Source: Tenodera sinensis (lineage: Eukaryota; Arthropoda; Insecta; Mantodea; Mantidae). From it: DNA of 64,000 bases. The notes below the pieces were generated by a model that ran no database searches, was not told the origin of the DNA, and saw only the letters and a program-made list of their open reading frames with translations. The translations under genes were made by a program, and so were the position numbers. How positions within the stretch are numbered: position 1 is the first letter of the stretch; each line of letters opens with the position of its first letter. Positions 21,843-33,907 of the stretch are shown here, in pieces. Location: assembly GCA_030765045.1 (NCBI GenBank), contig CM060964.1, positions 153,314,490 to 153,378,489 on the forward strand, read 5' to 3'.

Positions 21843-22479
21843 GTACTTGTAGAGGACATATTACATTTCACCCAAAGTTCACTATCTACCAAAGATAAGA
21901 CATATTTTGAAGAAGATCCCCCTGGCCCAAAGTACAACTTACAGGCTCTATCATTTTGATTAAATACCATATATTATATATATAGACACACACACACAAT
22001 TTGAATTTTCTGGAAATAGCCTAAAAAGTGCTCCTTCGTAAGAAATTTTGCATAATGTTGTATGTACCACTAGTAAAGGGTAAGAGACACACTTACTTAT
22101 TGTCCAAAAATGTATATACCTACATATGTTTAAAGTTTTGTTTGATTATTTTTAGGATCAGTCATTTCTTAGATATCCGTTAACATTAGTTTGGATTTTT
22201 TTAATCTTGTCATTGCATTATTTGAATTTCCTCCAAACTTGAATGGCTTGTAGTGATTGGAATGGAATTTCAGGTATATTACATGGCGATCCATTTGATT
22301 ATGTCTCTTACATTTACACCTATAGCAAAATGTGTAATGAATCTATTTCTGCAAACATTTATCTGAGTTAATTTGAAGTAGATTGATGAATTGTCATTTT
22401 TAAGGAATGGTTTATGATTTACAGCAGATATACATAATATACTATGGTGTGAGAAAGTTGTGTGAGTGTAACACATAAG
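21843..22479. other. Unassigned, AT-rich
   Basis: A short (TA)/(CA) stretch near 21970-22000; otherwise nothing recognised. Confidence 0.4.
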
Positions 22480-22640
22480 ATGACCACCTCCGTAGCACAG
22501 TGGTAACGCGCCTGCCTCTGGCACGGAGGTCCCCGGTTCGAACCCTCCCCGCTGGGGTGCAATCAGCCTCGTGATATCAACTGGGACTCCATGTGGAGAC
22601 AAATCCCATCAAATCCTTGGTGCGCCTGACAAGAAGATCA
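22480..22640 (+). mobile_element. tRNA-derived SINE
   Basis: A tRNA-like head with A-box-like TAGCACAGTGGTAACGCG and B-box GGTTCGAACCC. It is followed by the short body ACTGGGACTCCATGTGGAGA. The anticodon arm does not fold well, so a functional tRNA is unlikely. Confidence 0.55.
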
Positions 22641-22654
22641 AGGATCACTGATGG

Positions 22655-22850
22655 CCGTGCCGTGGCCGAGTGGTTAGGCCATTCACCTCTCAACAAAGCG
22701 GCTCGGGTTCGATCCCAGGCGACCGCATATGGGATTTGTAGTTGACAAAGCGGCGCAGGGGCGGGTTTCCTCAGGGTTCTCCGATTTCCCAATCATCTCA
22801 TTACACCGGTGCTCCATCTTCATTCAATTTATCATCAGTTAAGGCCGGAG
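22655..22850 (+). mobile_element. tRNA-derived SINE (copy 2 of the family at 20.6 and 24.3 kb)
   Basis: Head: GCCGTGGCCGAGTGGTTAGG (A-box, tRNA-Ser/Leu-like) and GGTTCGATCCC (B-box). Body: GACAAAGCGGCGCAGGGGCG, then TCAGGGTTCTCCGATTTCCC and TACACCGGTGCTCC, shared with 20641-20800 and 24290-24480. It sits directly after another SINE. Confidence 0.65.
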
Positions 22851-23585
22851 GGATGTGCGCTCGTATGCGATACAGTTTAGATGGACGCATGTATGAATGA
22901 CGTCGGAAATACAGCACGGCCATCAAGTATGCAAACAACTGACACTAGAAGCAAGAATTGAAAACAACGTAATATAGTACTCTGCGAATTAGTGAAACAT
23001 TGCTTTGCAAATGTATGCAGACCCAAGGACAAGGTGTAATATATCGCATGAACTATCTGAAAATCTTCAGTTCATGTCCAACAAGTTTGTACTGTTGCCC
23101 AAAGCTATTAAACAATTACAAAATCGGGTTTTGGAAATGTCCAAAAGCATAAGCATAATTGAATTTTTTTTTTTTTTTGTGGTGGGGAAAAAGGCTACTT
23201 ACGCCCTAACCGCATGCACGCATGCGAGTGTAAGACTCCTACCCGGGCTTCGAACCCGGGCAGCCTACTCACTAAAAAACCCCACCGGAAGAGTCCAGAG
23301 GTCAAAACCTCTGTTGTGCAGTACCGCAATAATGCACCTGCGCATTCTATGGTGACGATGGAAGCTGCTTGCCAGAGGCAGTAACAGCGTGGTGATGCTG
23401 AAGGCCAGGAGACACTCATGACCTAAGCCCTGAGAGCCCCCTGGTAGCAGTCATTGGTGATTATGGTGAGTGGTGTGCTCTTGATTCTTGAGGTGAAATG
23501 AGATGGTCATGATTGGTGAATGAATGATGATGGCTGAGTCCTGGAGTGAAAAGACTTAGCTAATTCAATTTATAGGATACCTCTT
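22851..23585. other. Unassigned sequence with a tRNA-like hairpin
   Basis: About 23180-23270 holds a T-run and the palindrome CCCGGGCTTCGAACCCGGG, which looks like a T-arm of a tRNA-like SINE. Otherwise nothing is recognised until the hAT fragment. Confidence 0.35.
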
Positions 23586-23876
23586 GTGCGAGGTATTGAA
23601 AAGGTGAAAGTTAAATTTCAGAAAGTTCTACACAAAAATATTGATTATCAGGCTATGTGTAAAATTTTCAAAATTAGTAAGAAGGAAAACACGCCAGAGG
23701 ACAGAGTGAAATTCTTTACATTTGCACCTCTGACATCGTGTGACGTAGAAAGAAGTTTTTCACTGTTTAAAAACTGCTTCAGTGATAGGCGTCGAAATTT
23801 CACATTTAATAATTTACGCATGCACTTTGCAACCCAGTATAATGCTCTTTGTGACGATATTTTAGTTACTAAATAA
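23586..23876 (+). pseudogene. hAT transposase dimerisation-domain fragment
   Basis: A 96-aa open frame with TFAPLTSCDVERSFSLFKNC, then FTFNNLRMHFATQYN, which is the C-terminal hAT dimerisation domain. It is from a different lineage than copies A and B. No upstream transposase part or terminal repeat is visible. Confidence 0.7.
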
Positions 23877-24289
23877 TAAGCGTTTAAGTGCAATTCCAGA
23901 CTGCATAGTTTGATGCTTGTAGGTTGAGCTGCTGTGAGGCAGTTTTTATGGTGAGGCTGTACCTGTCTGTAGTTGTTTACGTGCGCGAGCGATAACAGTA
24001 AAGTACATGTGCAGTATACTTATGGAAAAACGCACACGCCTCCGGCCTTTAATCATCAGTGTCACCGCCTTCGGTGCTTTCATATTTTTTCTGCGCTAGA
24101 ACATTTGTTTGAGAAGCAAGCCATCAACTGCGGTAAGTTTTCAGACGTGATTAACATCAGTTGAGTGAGTGGCGTTTAAGGGCCCGTCGACAGCTAAGCC
24201 ATTTTGACCCACGTCAGTTGAGAAACGGTGTATAGTTTACTTGAAACCAAGACATAAGGCGCAACAAATGTACAGTAATATTTAAGGTT
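23877..24289. other. Unassigned sequence
   Basis: No coding or repeat signal that I can name. Confidence 0.35.
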
Positions 24290-24480
24290 AATTGATAAAG
24301 TGGATGGTTGGCCTCATGAGAAAGCCTATCAGCACCTTGTGTTCGCTCCCAAGGACCCGCAGTGGCATTCGTGGTGGACGAAGGTGCGTCTGGGCGGTTT
24401 TCTCCGGGTTCTCCGGTTTCCCCCACCATTCATTCCACCAACTGCTCCATCATCGCATTTCCGATCATCCATTTCGTCTG
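24290..24480 (+). repeat. SINE fragment (copy 3)
   Basis: A diverged head (GGATGGTTGGCCTCATGAGA), then the shared body TTCGTGGTGGACGAAGGTGC and TCCGGGTTCTCCGGTTTCCC. Same family as 20.6 and 22.7 kb. Confidence 0.55.
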
Positions 24481-24818
24481 TAATTCATATCATCCTCTTC
24501 CTCGCTATCATACCCAGTGCTTGGCTGGCCACCCGCTTCCAGGTGTTCACTCTGTCCGGTCCATAAGTTCCTGTGCTCTGTCCCTAGGCACTGGCTTGTA
24601 TGTCCTAGGAGGTGCCAGTTCTCCATAGGAGGAGGGTAATCAGATAAAGAACAAGAAGTAGGAGTGGATGGTTTGTGTCAAACCAAGCCACGAGCTGTAG
24701 TAAATATTCAGTTGTGTTTAACGTCATCTATTGAAGCGGTAGATAGTTTTGTTTGAAAACAGGCCATGAGCTCTAGTAACTTTGCAGTTGAGCTTGACAG
24801 TGTTTGTTAATGTTACAG

Positions 24819-25036
24819 TACAACGGAGATCCATCGCGCATCCGAAGAGACGTTCTCCACTGGGCTCTCTGTGTCCCAGCATCCTGTTCTGCTGCAGATG
24901 TGGCTGCTGCTCTGACAGACGAATTGGACAATCTCGGGGAAAAAGTTGGCGTTTCCTTCTCAGTAAGACTTGAGCCAGGACAGTGCCACGTGATGTCCAA
25001 GAGCACAACACTTTCAACGGGTGATATTGCCTTCAT
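24819..25036 (+). CDS. NRF-6-like membrane acyltransferase, NRF-domain exon
   Basis: A 218-bp exon between acceptor TTAATGTTACAG and donor GTATGT. It encodes YNGDPSRIRRDVLHWALCVP, then ASCSAADVAAALTDELDNLG and ends ...LSTGDIAF plus two bases of the next codon (phase 2). The segment HWALCVPASCSAADV is a hallmark of the extracellular, Cys-rich NRF domain of nose-resistant-to-fluoxetine-type proteins. These carry this domain ahead of a multi-pass acyltransferase-3 module and act in lipid handling at membranes. The frame is open across the whole exon. It joins in frame with the exon at 36197. Upstream exons are not visible in the window. This is the clearest host gene here. Confidence 0.85.
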
Positions 25037-26812
25037 GTATGTTTTTCTTTCAATCCTCTCAATGTGTAGATACTTATTTATATGAACACGTAAAACAATC
25101 TTAATAGATTGCAGAAGCAAGGCTGAAAAATAATTTTAATCAAGAATAATTATACATAACCTCACTCAAGTGTAGTGTCAAAATAGGGCTCATGCAGGTG
25201 CCTAGATACTGTCACATCAGGCTTCGCCGAAAATGTACTTTACTATGTATAATAACAGAATAATTATTGAGGACTGTTCCATAGAGTAAACCGACAGTTA
25301 ACCCTAGCATTACCAAGCCTTATTTCATAACCTAGATTACCAAGGGGAGGAGGGGTACTTTGTGACCACCACTAGTAACAAAACGTTTGAGCAATTTTTA
25401 AAACAAATGTATTTTATAATTGGGTATTATGTCTTGTTATGTTTATAAAGGTAAAATTTAACATTGTTTAACCATTACTTTTTACATGAATCACATTAGA
25501 TATTATGCCAATCCCTGTTACAAGGTGTATACTACCAACGGAGTTGACCATCACTGGTAACAAAACGACTCAGCAATTTTTAAAACAAATTTACTTTAAA
25601 ATTGGGTATCACATTTTATTATTATTTATTTATTGTACTTATAACAACATGCTCCATTACAAATTAATGTTACATATTACATCTTGTCATCTTTATAAAG
25701 GTAATATTTAACATTGTTTAACTATCCCCCCCCCTTTTTTTTTACATTTTACGCGAATCACATTACGCCGACGGGGCAGTACTTTATGACCACCATGACA
25801 TTCATTGTTTCTCATAAACACCAACCATGAGAAATTTGAAACAAATACGCATTTCAGTGGTAGAAACAGTGATTGGCAATAACTATTAACTCAATTATTT
25901 TAATTAAAAAATTAAATTATAAACTTTCAGAAAATTCAGAAGGTGGGCATAAAGTACCCCCCCCCCCCCCCCCCGGTAATGTGGGGGTTAGCCTGTAGGA
26001 GTTTTCTCTACAGGTCTGATACAGGCGGCTGAGTAATAATCATCCAGTAGAATTAAGTTGAGTATCCACTGTTGCGTTTTCAAAGTGGAGTCTCATTTTC
26101 AGGAAAATAACATATTCAATGTCAGCTTTATGATTGGAGTGTAAGCGATTCATCTATGACTAAGAGTTTCGGATGCCGCGGAAGAATCATTTCACCAACA
26201 CCAGCCAACAACGAACTATGTAAATCTCTAGACATTTCCTTGGATTCCACTTAAGCACAATATTTCTTCATTTTTACGGACTTAAGGTCTTCGGGAGAAC
26301 ACAAAACAATTGATGTCCTATTTTTCTTGTTTGTTGGTGTTAAACGCCCACTGCTCCTAGCAGGACACATTTTGTCATCCCCAATGTTCAAGTATAGTGT
26401 GAAACGAGAGTAGGAATTACCGTTTCCGCTTTTATACGTTAACAGACAACATATTTTCAAAATAAATACGCATGAAACATGGAGTATTTTGATAATGGGG
26501 CGAATTGGTAACTTTGGAGCGAAAATAACGATGCATAAGTTTTAAATACTTCAGAAACGCATATTCTCGCAGAGTATACAGGTATTCAAAGGACGCTGAA
26601 CATTTCTCCTGAGTATTTGCAAGCAGATTCGTGAGGCATACAACACACTCATAACGAAAGCCAAGATCAGACGTCTTCTTAAAAACATGGATTAGGATTT
26701 GATGATTGAAAATTGACAATGAAATCCTGAATGTTAAAGAAGTATACCTATCCTCAGGTCACCCCTAATATCTCACTTGCACAAAGAGAAAGAATTTCTT
26801 CTGTTCGAACTC

Positions 26813-26815
<3 letters not shown>
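25037..26815. other. Intron sequence with local tandem duplication
   Basis: Part of the NRF-like intron. It holds the 25.36-25.80 kb duplication, a C-run at about 25958-25974 and AT-rich unassigned sequence. Confidence 0.5.
25361..25800 (+). repeat. Two-copy tandem duplication, about 190-220 bp units
   Basis: AGCAATTTTTAAAACAAAT recurs at about 25391 and 25572. TTTAACATTGTTTAAC recurs at about 25457 and 25707, and GAATCACATTA at about 25489 and 25756. The second unit carries an extra AT-rich insert. Confidence 0.7.
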
Positions 26816-26891
<76 letters not shown>

Positions 26892-26899
26892 GCGCGCGC
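26816..26899 (+). repeat. (TG)n-(CG)n compound microsatellite
   Basis: TG dinucleotides, then TGCG and CG units; alternating purine-pyrimidine throughout. Confidence 0.95.
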
Positions 26900-26993
26900 A
26901 GAATGTATCCCGGTTATGCAGTTTAATATCTGCATTACAGTTACATATAGGAATACAAACTTTTTCTCAGAATCATACAATTTCCCATCGTAT

Positions 26994-27619
26994 TGTAACA
27001 AAGACGGCGAAATGTGAAGTCCGTTTACTTTTTGAAACACTTTATTTTCTTCTAAATCTTATTACAAATGCACAATTCCCTTCTCGTTACTAACACAGTT
27101 TATAGTCTCCTCTGCCATTACAATTCACGATTGTTCTTCCGATAATCTTTCTCAGTCTTTCAATGTGTTTCTCCAGTTTCACTGTTTCTTATATATTTAC
27201 TATTACGATACAATCACTCGACGACACATACATACTCGCTGACAGGCTGCCCGACGCACTTTCGTAACTAAAACTAACTGTACACGACGACTAAAACTAC
27301 TCTGACACTCACTCAAACTCTGACACCCAACTCTAAAACTAAAACTGACTGCTCACTGTCTGTCCTATTTATACTGGAGCCGGCGTGGCGTAACCTCCTT
27401 CGAGCGCTTTCTTTGCGCATGTGTGCATGACTCAGCAAAGAAGCTTGTAGAGCTTGCCGAACATTACGGTGTTATCACGCTGTTCGATCGCATACACACA
27501 GTCGCTAGTTGTCCTGTAGACCCGGACCTCCTTCGTCATGCACACACGTAGCCGCTCGCAGTATGCAAAGTCACTCGACCTCCCGGTGTCCGTACAGTGT
27601 TGAACGACCCAATGTTACA
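26994..27619 (-). repeat. 3' LTR of element II
   Basis: Direct copy of 29260-29883, with shared segments such as CACAATTCCCTTCTCGTTAC and GACAGGCTGCCCGACGCAC. Confidence 0.85.
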
Positions 27620-27741
27620 CTGATCCCTTCTCAACGCTGGTCGTCCCGACCAGCACCATTGTAGTTGCCAAGACGATCCCGATGTACCATCACCGTCTTC
27701 TCTCAGGGCATCCCCTGGGTGCAGTAGACTTCGCCATCGTA

Positions 27742-29176
27742 TTACTTCTCCAGGTGGTACAGTCCTCGGCAGTATTGTTGGATATCACCCCTTGATCCGG
27801 GTAGGGCGACGTCTGCCGCCCTGCCTGACACCTCTGCGACCACCTCGCCGATTGTGACGGGTCTTCCCTCACTTTCCCGTCGTCCAGGTGTGTTAACGTA
27901 CCACCCTGCGCACAATGTGGAAACAACCTCCGGGGTTCCATGACGGCCGACCTCCCCGGTGTACCTTCTCTGCCACCTTGCTCCTGGCGTCCCAATCGCG
28001 ACCTGCTCCAGGGTCACCCTGCAGACCTTCAGATGCTCGCTGGGGCTCCGGCACGTTATCTCGTCTGTCCCGACTCGCCCTGCCCTGTCAACGTCGTCCG
28101 TCGCCTCGTGGCTCCTGAAGGCATCAATTCGCAGTATCACCTCCTCAGCCATCCTCGCGACGAGCTCCCACAGACTCATAACGCTCTGCCCAAAGGTCAA
28201 CTCCAGCCACGCCTTCTTCTCCACAGGCAAGGTGTCACCCGATGTTATCACTATCAGGGTGGGTCGACCCAGTTTCCTCATTGGCATATCCTCCACCACA
28301 TCCGGTCGTATCACGGTCACTGCTGTACTCGTGTTTACTCGTAGCCGGCACGGCTTTCCCTGTATCCTGCCGTCCGCGATGATGTCCTGCATTCTTCCGT
28401 TCACGGCACTGTGCGTCACCTGATTTGATGGTTGCGACGGTTCCTCCACGACATGTCCTGGTTGACTACATCCCCGACACACTCCTCTAGAGGATCCTCG
28501 TCGACGTCCTTCAGCTGGCTCTTGGTCTTCCTCGTGTCGTACATTTCCGCACTCCGAAACGGGCGCAACTGTTGCCTCAGTCACTAGGTGCTCTCTCCCC
28601 CGGTCCGCGCTATCTCGCCCGCCCCTGGCATCCAGTTCCTTGATGCTTCCGTCAACTCTTCGTTCCAGTGTGCCAAGATGTTCCTCGACGTCCTCCACGA
28701 CGTCCACGCGCTGGCACAAGTCTCCCACCTTCCTGCCGAGTTCTTCCGCGTCTTCCTTCACGCCGATTAGTTCCATGTCAAACTTCGCCGGAAGCTCCAT
28801 CTTCATCTTGGACGTCTCTGCTTTCATCTCCACCAAACCGGATTTCCATGTCTTTATTTTGCTTCCCAACTTTTCCAATCGAGATGTCATTTCTTCCATA
28901 CTAGAGCTTATGTTATTTATTTCTGTCTTCATTTTATTCACTTCTGGCTTCATTTCTGTCTTCATTTTATTCATTTCTGTCTTCATCTCGTCCATTCTAG
29001 AATAAAATTCATTCCTGTCTTCATCTCGTCCATTCTGAAATTCATTCCTCTCTCCATTTTATTCATTTCTGTCTTCGTCTTGTCCATTCTGGATTTCCAT
29101 TCGGCTTCTATTTCGTCCATTTGGCCAATACTTTTTCCAACAATGCCATCATCCAGGTTCTCGAATCTCCCTCCAT
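27742..29176 (-). pseudogene. Gag-protease remnant of element II
   Basis: On the minus strand the start is MEGDSRTW (29176). The same MEGDS start is used by the element at 40.3 kb. A Lys/Met/Glu heptad region follows across two frames. The 417-aa frame from 28995 then has a degenerate knuckle VCRGCSQPGHVVEEP (last Cys replaced) and a retropepsin-like domain: GKPCRLRVNTSTAVTVIRPD, later MAEEVILRIDAF. The catalytic DTG is NTS here, so the protease should be dead. The rest reads linker-like sequence. RT and integrase are absent. Confidence 0.75.
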
Positions 29177-29240
29177 CATGGCGTTCATGTCGTACTTCTA
29201 ACAACGATGTAACAAACGGCATTTCTACGAATCCCAACGT

Positions 29241-29258
29241 GTCCCACTCCTCACACCA
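29241..29258 (-). promoter_or_regulatory. Primer-binding site of element II
   Basis: On the minus strand TGGTGTGAGGAGTGGGA starts one base inside the 5' LTR. It is a diverged version of the tRNA-Leu-complementary site in the 40.3-kb element. Confidence 0.5.
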
Positions 29259-29259
29259 G

Positions 29260-29883
29260 TGTGACAAAACGCGCAAAATGTGAAATCCGTTTATTTTCTA
29301 ACCGTTTATTCTCCTCTAAATGTTACTACAAATGCACAATTCCCTTCTCGTTACTAACACAGTTTACAGTTATCACTACTATTACAATTCACAATTGTTC
29401 TTCCGATAATCTTTCTCAGTCTTTCAGTGTCTTTCTCCAGGTTCACTGTCTCTTATATATTTACTATTAGGACAGAATCACTCAACGACTCATACATAGT
29501 AGCTGACAGGCTGCCCGACGCACTTTCGTAACTAAAACTAACTGTACACGACGACTAAAACTACTCTGACACTCACTCAAACTCTGACACCCAACTCTAA
29601 AACTAAAACTGACTGCTCACTGTCTGTCCTAGTTATACTGAAGCCGGCGTGACGTAACCTCCTTCGAGTGCTTTCCTTGCGCACACGTGCATAACTCAAC
29701 AAAGAAGCTTCTAGAGCTTGCCGGACACTACGGTGTTATCACGCTGTTCGATCGCATACACACAGTCGCTAGTTGCCCTGTAGCCCCGGACCTCCTTCGT
29801 CACGCACACACATAGCCGCTCGCCGTTTGCAAGGTCACCCAACCTCCTCTTGTCCTTATATTCCTGAACGATCCAATGTCACA
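29260..29883 (-). repeat. 5' LTR of element II
   Basis: Direct copy of 26994-27619; inner side abuts the primer-binding site. Confidence 0.85.
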
Positions 29884-29887
29884 GTAT

Positions 29888-30689
29888 TTTCCTGGCGACA
29901 TTGTGTCTACACTCCTTCAAAACAAGTTTAGACAGGAAAGTCTCCCCACCCTCGGATCCACGTAGCAACATTATGAGAAGGCCAGCAGTAACCTCCAAGC
30001 CATCAGAGTGAGTATACGGGACGTGAACACCCGACAACTACTGCGTGACGTCATTTAGCTGTGTTAGTTGACTGAATGATGACAGATAAGAAATAACCTC
30101 GTTTCTAAGGGTGTATTCTGCTAATAATTTCTTTTCCCTTTATTTTATTTCTTATTTATTCCTTTTTCGGTCTTTTTATTGTTGTATTAGAGGTTTTATA
30201 TATACATGCGTTGAAGTTAACGTGTTAAGACGCTTTCAAATACGTTTATTTTGTTGCGGGAATATATAGTTAAAATTAATGTCTTTGTCATTGAATTATG
30301 CCTTCTGTATGGTGCTTGCGTGACGTCATTACACTTGTATGAACATGTTTGGAGGTAGCAGAAATTCCGTCGATGCTTGAGTGTGACGTCATAGGACTCT
30401 AATGCTGAAATTAACGAAATATAGCGAAAAAATTGGGTTTTAAGCGTTTAAATAATGTTCAAGTGCTTCTATCGCTGTCATTCGATATCGTTAAAAGGTG
30501 TTTGTTACTTAAAGATACATACCCGCGTTTCGCGTCTTAATTCTATACCGGATTCGTTACAAAGTACGTAACAATGGAGAAAAATCATAAAAAAGAATGA
30601 AAATTTTACTGCTAATATATAATTTACCGTCATAAAAGTATAAAATCTGTATAATGTGCGTTTTAGTACTGATTGAAGCCGCTATAAGG
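29888..30689. other. Intron sequence, unassigned
   Basis: AT-rich. No recognisable gene or terminal repeat; it may include the outer part of the polymerase-element derivative that follows. Confidence 0.4.
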
Positions 30690-31029
30690 CGCTGCAAGCG
30701 TGATCTTGAATTGTGTAGTTCCCTGAGAGATGCGTGCTTTCAGAATAAGTAGGGTTTGCTTGAGCTTAGATAGTTATTCAGTAATTATCCTTCGAGTCGA
30801 GCACATCAGCTTCTCTTAGCGAGATTACCGTTCAATAGCTTTGATAAGTTATCGAGGCGAGTCAGTGGAAAGTGCTATAAGCATTTATTGACTTACCTAT
30901 ATAATTTACAAGTGTTGCACTACATATTATAAAGATATGGAATGGTGGAGTAATGGAATCGGTTCTGAGTGCTATAACAGATTATAGGTGCATATAGGAA
31001 AAAATGTCGAACATACTGTATACAATAGC

Positions 31030-31475
31030 TGCAGAATATGGTGGTGGTTCAGGATATGGTTGCGGTGGTGATGGTGATGTAGGTTATGGTGGCGCTGGTG
31101 ATGGTGGTAAAGTTGATGTTAGTGATGGTTGTGACGATGATTGGATTAGTGGTAGTGATGGTGGCTGTGGTGGTGTTTTAGTGGGTGCGTTGGTAGTGTT
31201 CCTAGTAGTGTTGGTGGATGCGTTGGAGGTGTTGATGTAGTTGGTTGGTGTGGTGATGATAATGATGGATATGGTCATGGCTGCGTTGGTAGCGAAGGAT
31301 TATGATGGTAGTAATGGCGGTTGTAGTGGTGGTGGGTGTGGTAATGTCTGCGCTGGTGGTGTTGGAGGTGGTGGTGGTCGTGGTGGTGGCAATGGTTATG
31401 GTGTTGCAGGACAGGTGGTGGTGGTGGTGGCAATGGTTATGGTGTTGCAGGACAGGTGGTGGTGGTGGTGGTAGG
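31030..31475 (+). repeat. GGT-rich degenerate minisatellite
   Basis: Repeats of GGTGGT with variable third units; a 49-bp unit containing GGCAATGGTTATGGTGTTGC is duplicated at about 31387 and 31428. Confidence 0.85.
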
Positions 31476-32159
31476 CTAGGATAGGTTAGGTTAGGATAGT
31501 CTTAGAGGGAATGTAAGCAACGTTTGACGTGTTACCATTAGAACCTACAGAATTAAACCAAAGAATCGTCAATTGAGGTTAGCATGCTACATACTGGAGC
31601 AGTGTACGAAAACATAAACGATTGCTAGTTGAACAAAGCTAAAACGTCTTCTGATGTTAGTGTGAGAAAGTGTGGAAGGGAGGAGAAGAAGCATGTATAA
31701 TGTTAAATAGCAATGAAGAAATGTCTCTAAAGAGGTTTGTGGTTAAGTTAGGTTAGTCTTAGAAAGACTGTAAGCAATTCTCTAGACTGAACATCATACA
31801 TTTACAAAAGGATGAAATTTGATCATAAAAGCATAACAAATCACCAAAAAGGGTCCATATGCCCATTATAAGCATTAAAACACACTAGAGACGTAAAAAC
31901 ATAGAAAATCCCAACGAAGCTGCAAAAATTCCTGAAAATCTCTAGAGTACCGCAAAAATGGCTAAAATACTTACCAACTCCTAAAATAGCACTAACACAC
32001 CATGAAATGTTCAGAAATCGTTAGGGTTTGCATGTCAGGGGGTGTAATACCTTCAAAGTATCTGAACTTGTGGAAGAAACGTCTCCAAAAGAAAGTTAAA
32101 TATCTAAGCTTGAAACGGCACGGTGCAAAGGTGAGAATAGGTTATAGAAGAATTTAATG

Positions 32160-32480
32160 CTCGAGTAAAATGGGATGAGATAGGTTAGGTTAAGTCAGGT
32201 TAAAATATTTTAATAAATAGGAATGTTTTTGGTCACTTAGGTTAAGTAATGTTAGGTTAGGTTAAACGAGTAGAAGTATGGGGTTTAGGTTATGTTACAT
32301 TATGAAAGACCATAGTAAAAAGAGTAGGAGCTAGGTTAGACTAAATAAAGTTAAATTATGAAAAAAATAAAAAAGTAAAAAGAATGGGAGCTAGCTTAGG
32401 TTAGGTTAGGTTAGGTTAGGATAGGTTAGACAAGTAGAAGTATGGGGTTTAGGTTATGTTAGGTTAGGTGGAACCTAGTG
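32160..32480 (+). repeat. Interstitial (TTAGG)n telomere-type repeats
   Basis: Runs of GGTTAGGTTAGGTTAGG at about 32398-32420 plus many variant units, intermixed with unique sequence (TAGAAGTATGGGGTTTAGG). It is the inverse of the 53.2-53.7 kb satellite. Confidence 0.85.
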
Positions 32481-32755
32481 TTATTATGTTAGGATAATGT
32501 ATTCAATCAAGTTAGAAAGCTCTTGCGTTAGGTTCCATGCATCGATATAGTGAACGACATACTCGAGTACCATGAACGCTCATAACCATACATACACTGC
32601 TATAGGCCTTAAAAGTTAACCCTAGAGATTCCTTCAAACATCTACAACGTCCTGCTTCCCCTACCACCTTACCTAGTAATCCTTAGATCACGCATGGCGG
32701 CCATCTTGCCCATAAAAAAGTGCGCCAGCTTCCCCTCAAATACCCTACTTGTTAG

Positions 32756-33899
32756 AAATACTTTCTTAGTTTAGTTTGATGGAAGACCAGCAAAGAAAGT
32801 TCTATACCAAAATATCTTGCGTAGTACGATATTGTCTGTAGCTATTGATATTTAATTAATACATATTATACAGACTTATATTAACCACTATACTAAATTA
32901 CTTGTTTGACAGAGCCGTGCATCAAACCACTGCTGACATTTGTTTCAAAATATTTCCTCCAACTAGTCAATTCTTGAAGAAACCGTCGTTTTTCTAATTG
33001 AGCAATTTGGCATCATACTATTAGTATCTACACTTCTTACCTTAGCTATCTCGGGGTCACCATAAATAGTGTACCAGTAAGTTATCTAGCCGTACTTTCC
33101 ATTTGCGTGAACCTGCTTATGGTTTAACTTAATTTTCTAGCCCATTAATCAGGACCTCAAATTCATCGTATACAGGTGTATCATAATTTACAGTACAAAC
33201 TGATAGGGCTGACAGCATACACAAATGGAAGGGAAACATCCCAGCAAAGAAGTCGTTTGTCGTTTGTAACTATGAGTCACCAGCAATTTGTTCCTTTGGA
33301 ACCTCGTAAGCTTTACCCATTGCGAGATTACCGTTCCCATCTGTGCCCGTTGTTTTCAAAACCGAAAACCGCCAAGAAGTGGGGTTTTACTCAAATCAAA
33401 GAACGAAATAGGAGAATATGTATACAGGATCTCAAACAGTAGCAATCATGTCGCCTGTCCCAGGAGCCCAATTGTGTTCTACTGGTGCCAAAATAGAACT
33501 TTACAGTATCGAAGAATATGTGGACTGCACCTCTAGTATGGTAGGGCTAATGGGAATTCGCTAGAGCTTGCCTGCTTACACCAACATCATATTCTGATCG
33601 AAGTCACTCCAAAAATCGTACATTTACAAGAGTCAATGAACGGCTTTTGAGGTAAACCCATAATTTTTTTGTGAGGCGTCATACCATAGACGTTTGACAT
33701 TAAATGTGACTTTTGAACTACTGTGTGCTCACCTCACTGAGTCACGCGCACTTCCAAGAAAAAAATAAATGAACGAAGGTATCTTCGGTTTCTGCGCCAG
33801 AATCTTTCAGGATTGACTTGGGCTGTTCCACTTGAGCAACATCAGAGTATGGAGAAAATATATGATGGTGCACTGGAATATTTTATCCCTACACTAAGA
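32756..33899. other. Intron sequence, unassigned
   Basis: Open frames at 33176-33536 overlap in two frames but match nothing I recognise. Confidence 0.4.
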
Positions 33900-33907
33900 C
33901 ATATAAC

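Larger units (their letters stand above)
26994..29883 (-). mobile_element. LTR retrotransposon without RT (element II)
   Basis: Direct LTRs at 26994-27619 and 29260-29883 begin TGTAAC/TGTGAC and end GTTACA/GTCACA. They are flanked by the 4-bp duplication GTAT (26990-26993 and 29884-29887). The transcribed strand is minus: the primer-binding site is next to the right LTR, and the Gag-like frame runs from 29176 to 27742. Only gag and a degenerate protease are present. LTRs differ at scattered sites, so it is older than the elements at 13.5 and 40.3 kb. It lies in the 11.2-kb intron of the NRF-like gene. Confidence 0.85.
30690..32755 (+). mobile_element. Deletion derivative of the DNA-polymerase element at 53-59 kb
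   Basis: The left part (30690-30990) is clearly homologous to the polymerase gene's upstream region and first codons at 58.83-59.10 kb, read in the opposite orientation. Shared stretches include TTCAATAGCTTTGATAAG and GCTATAAGCATTTATTGA, then the start-codon region ending GGAATCGGTTCTGA. The coding body is missing. The right part (31476-32755) matches the 3' side of the large copy: (TTAGG)n-bearing repeats and GCAAGATGGCCGCCATGCGT (inverse of about 32693-32712). A Gly-type GGT minisatellite fills the middle. It is thus an internally deleted, non-autonomous copy inside the NRF-like intron. Confidence 0.75.

Noticed and set aside
32398..32420. True chromosome end
   Set aside because: TTAGG runs are short, interrupted and internal on both sides, and they belong to a repeated unit.
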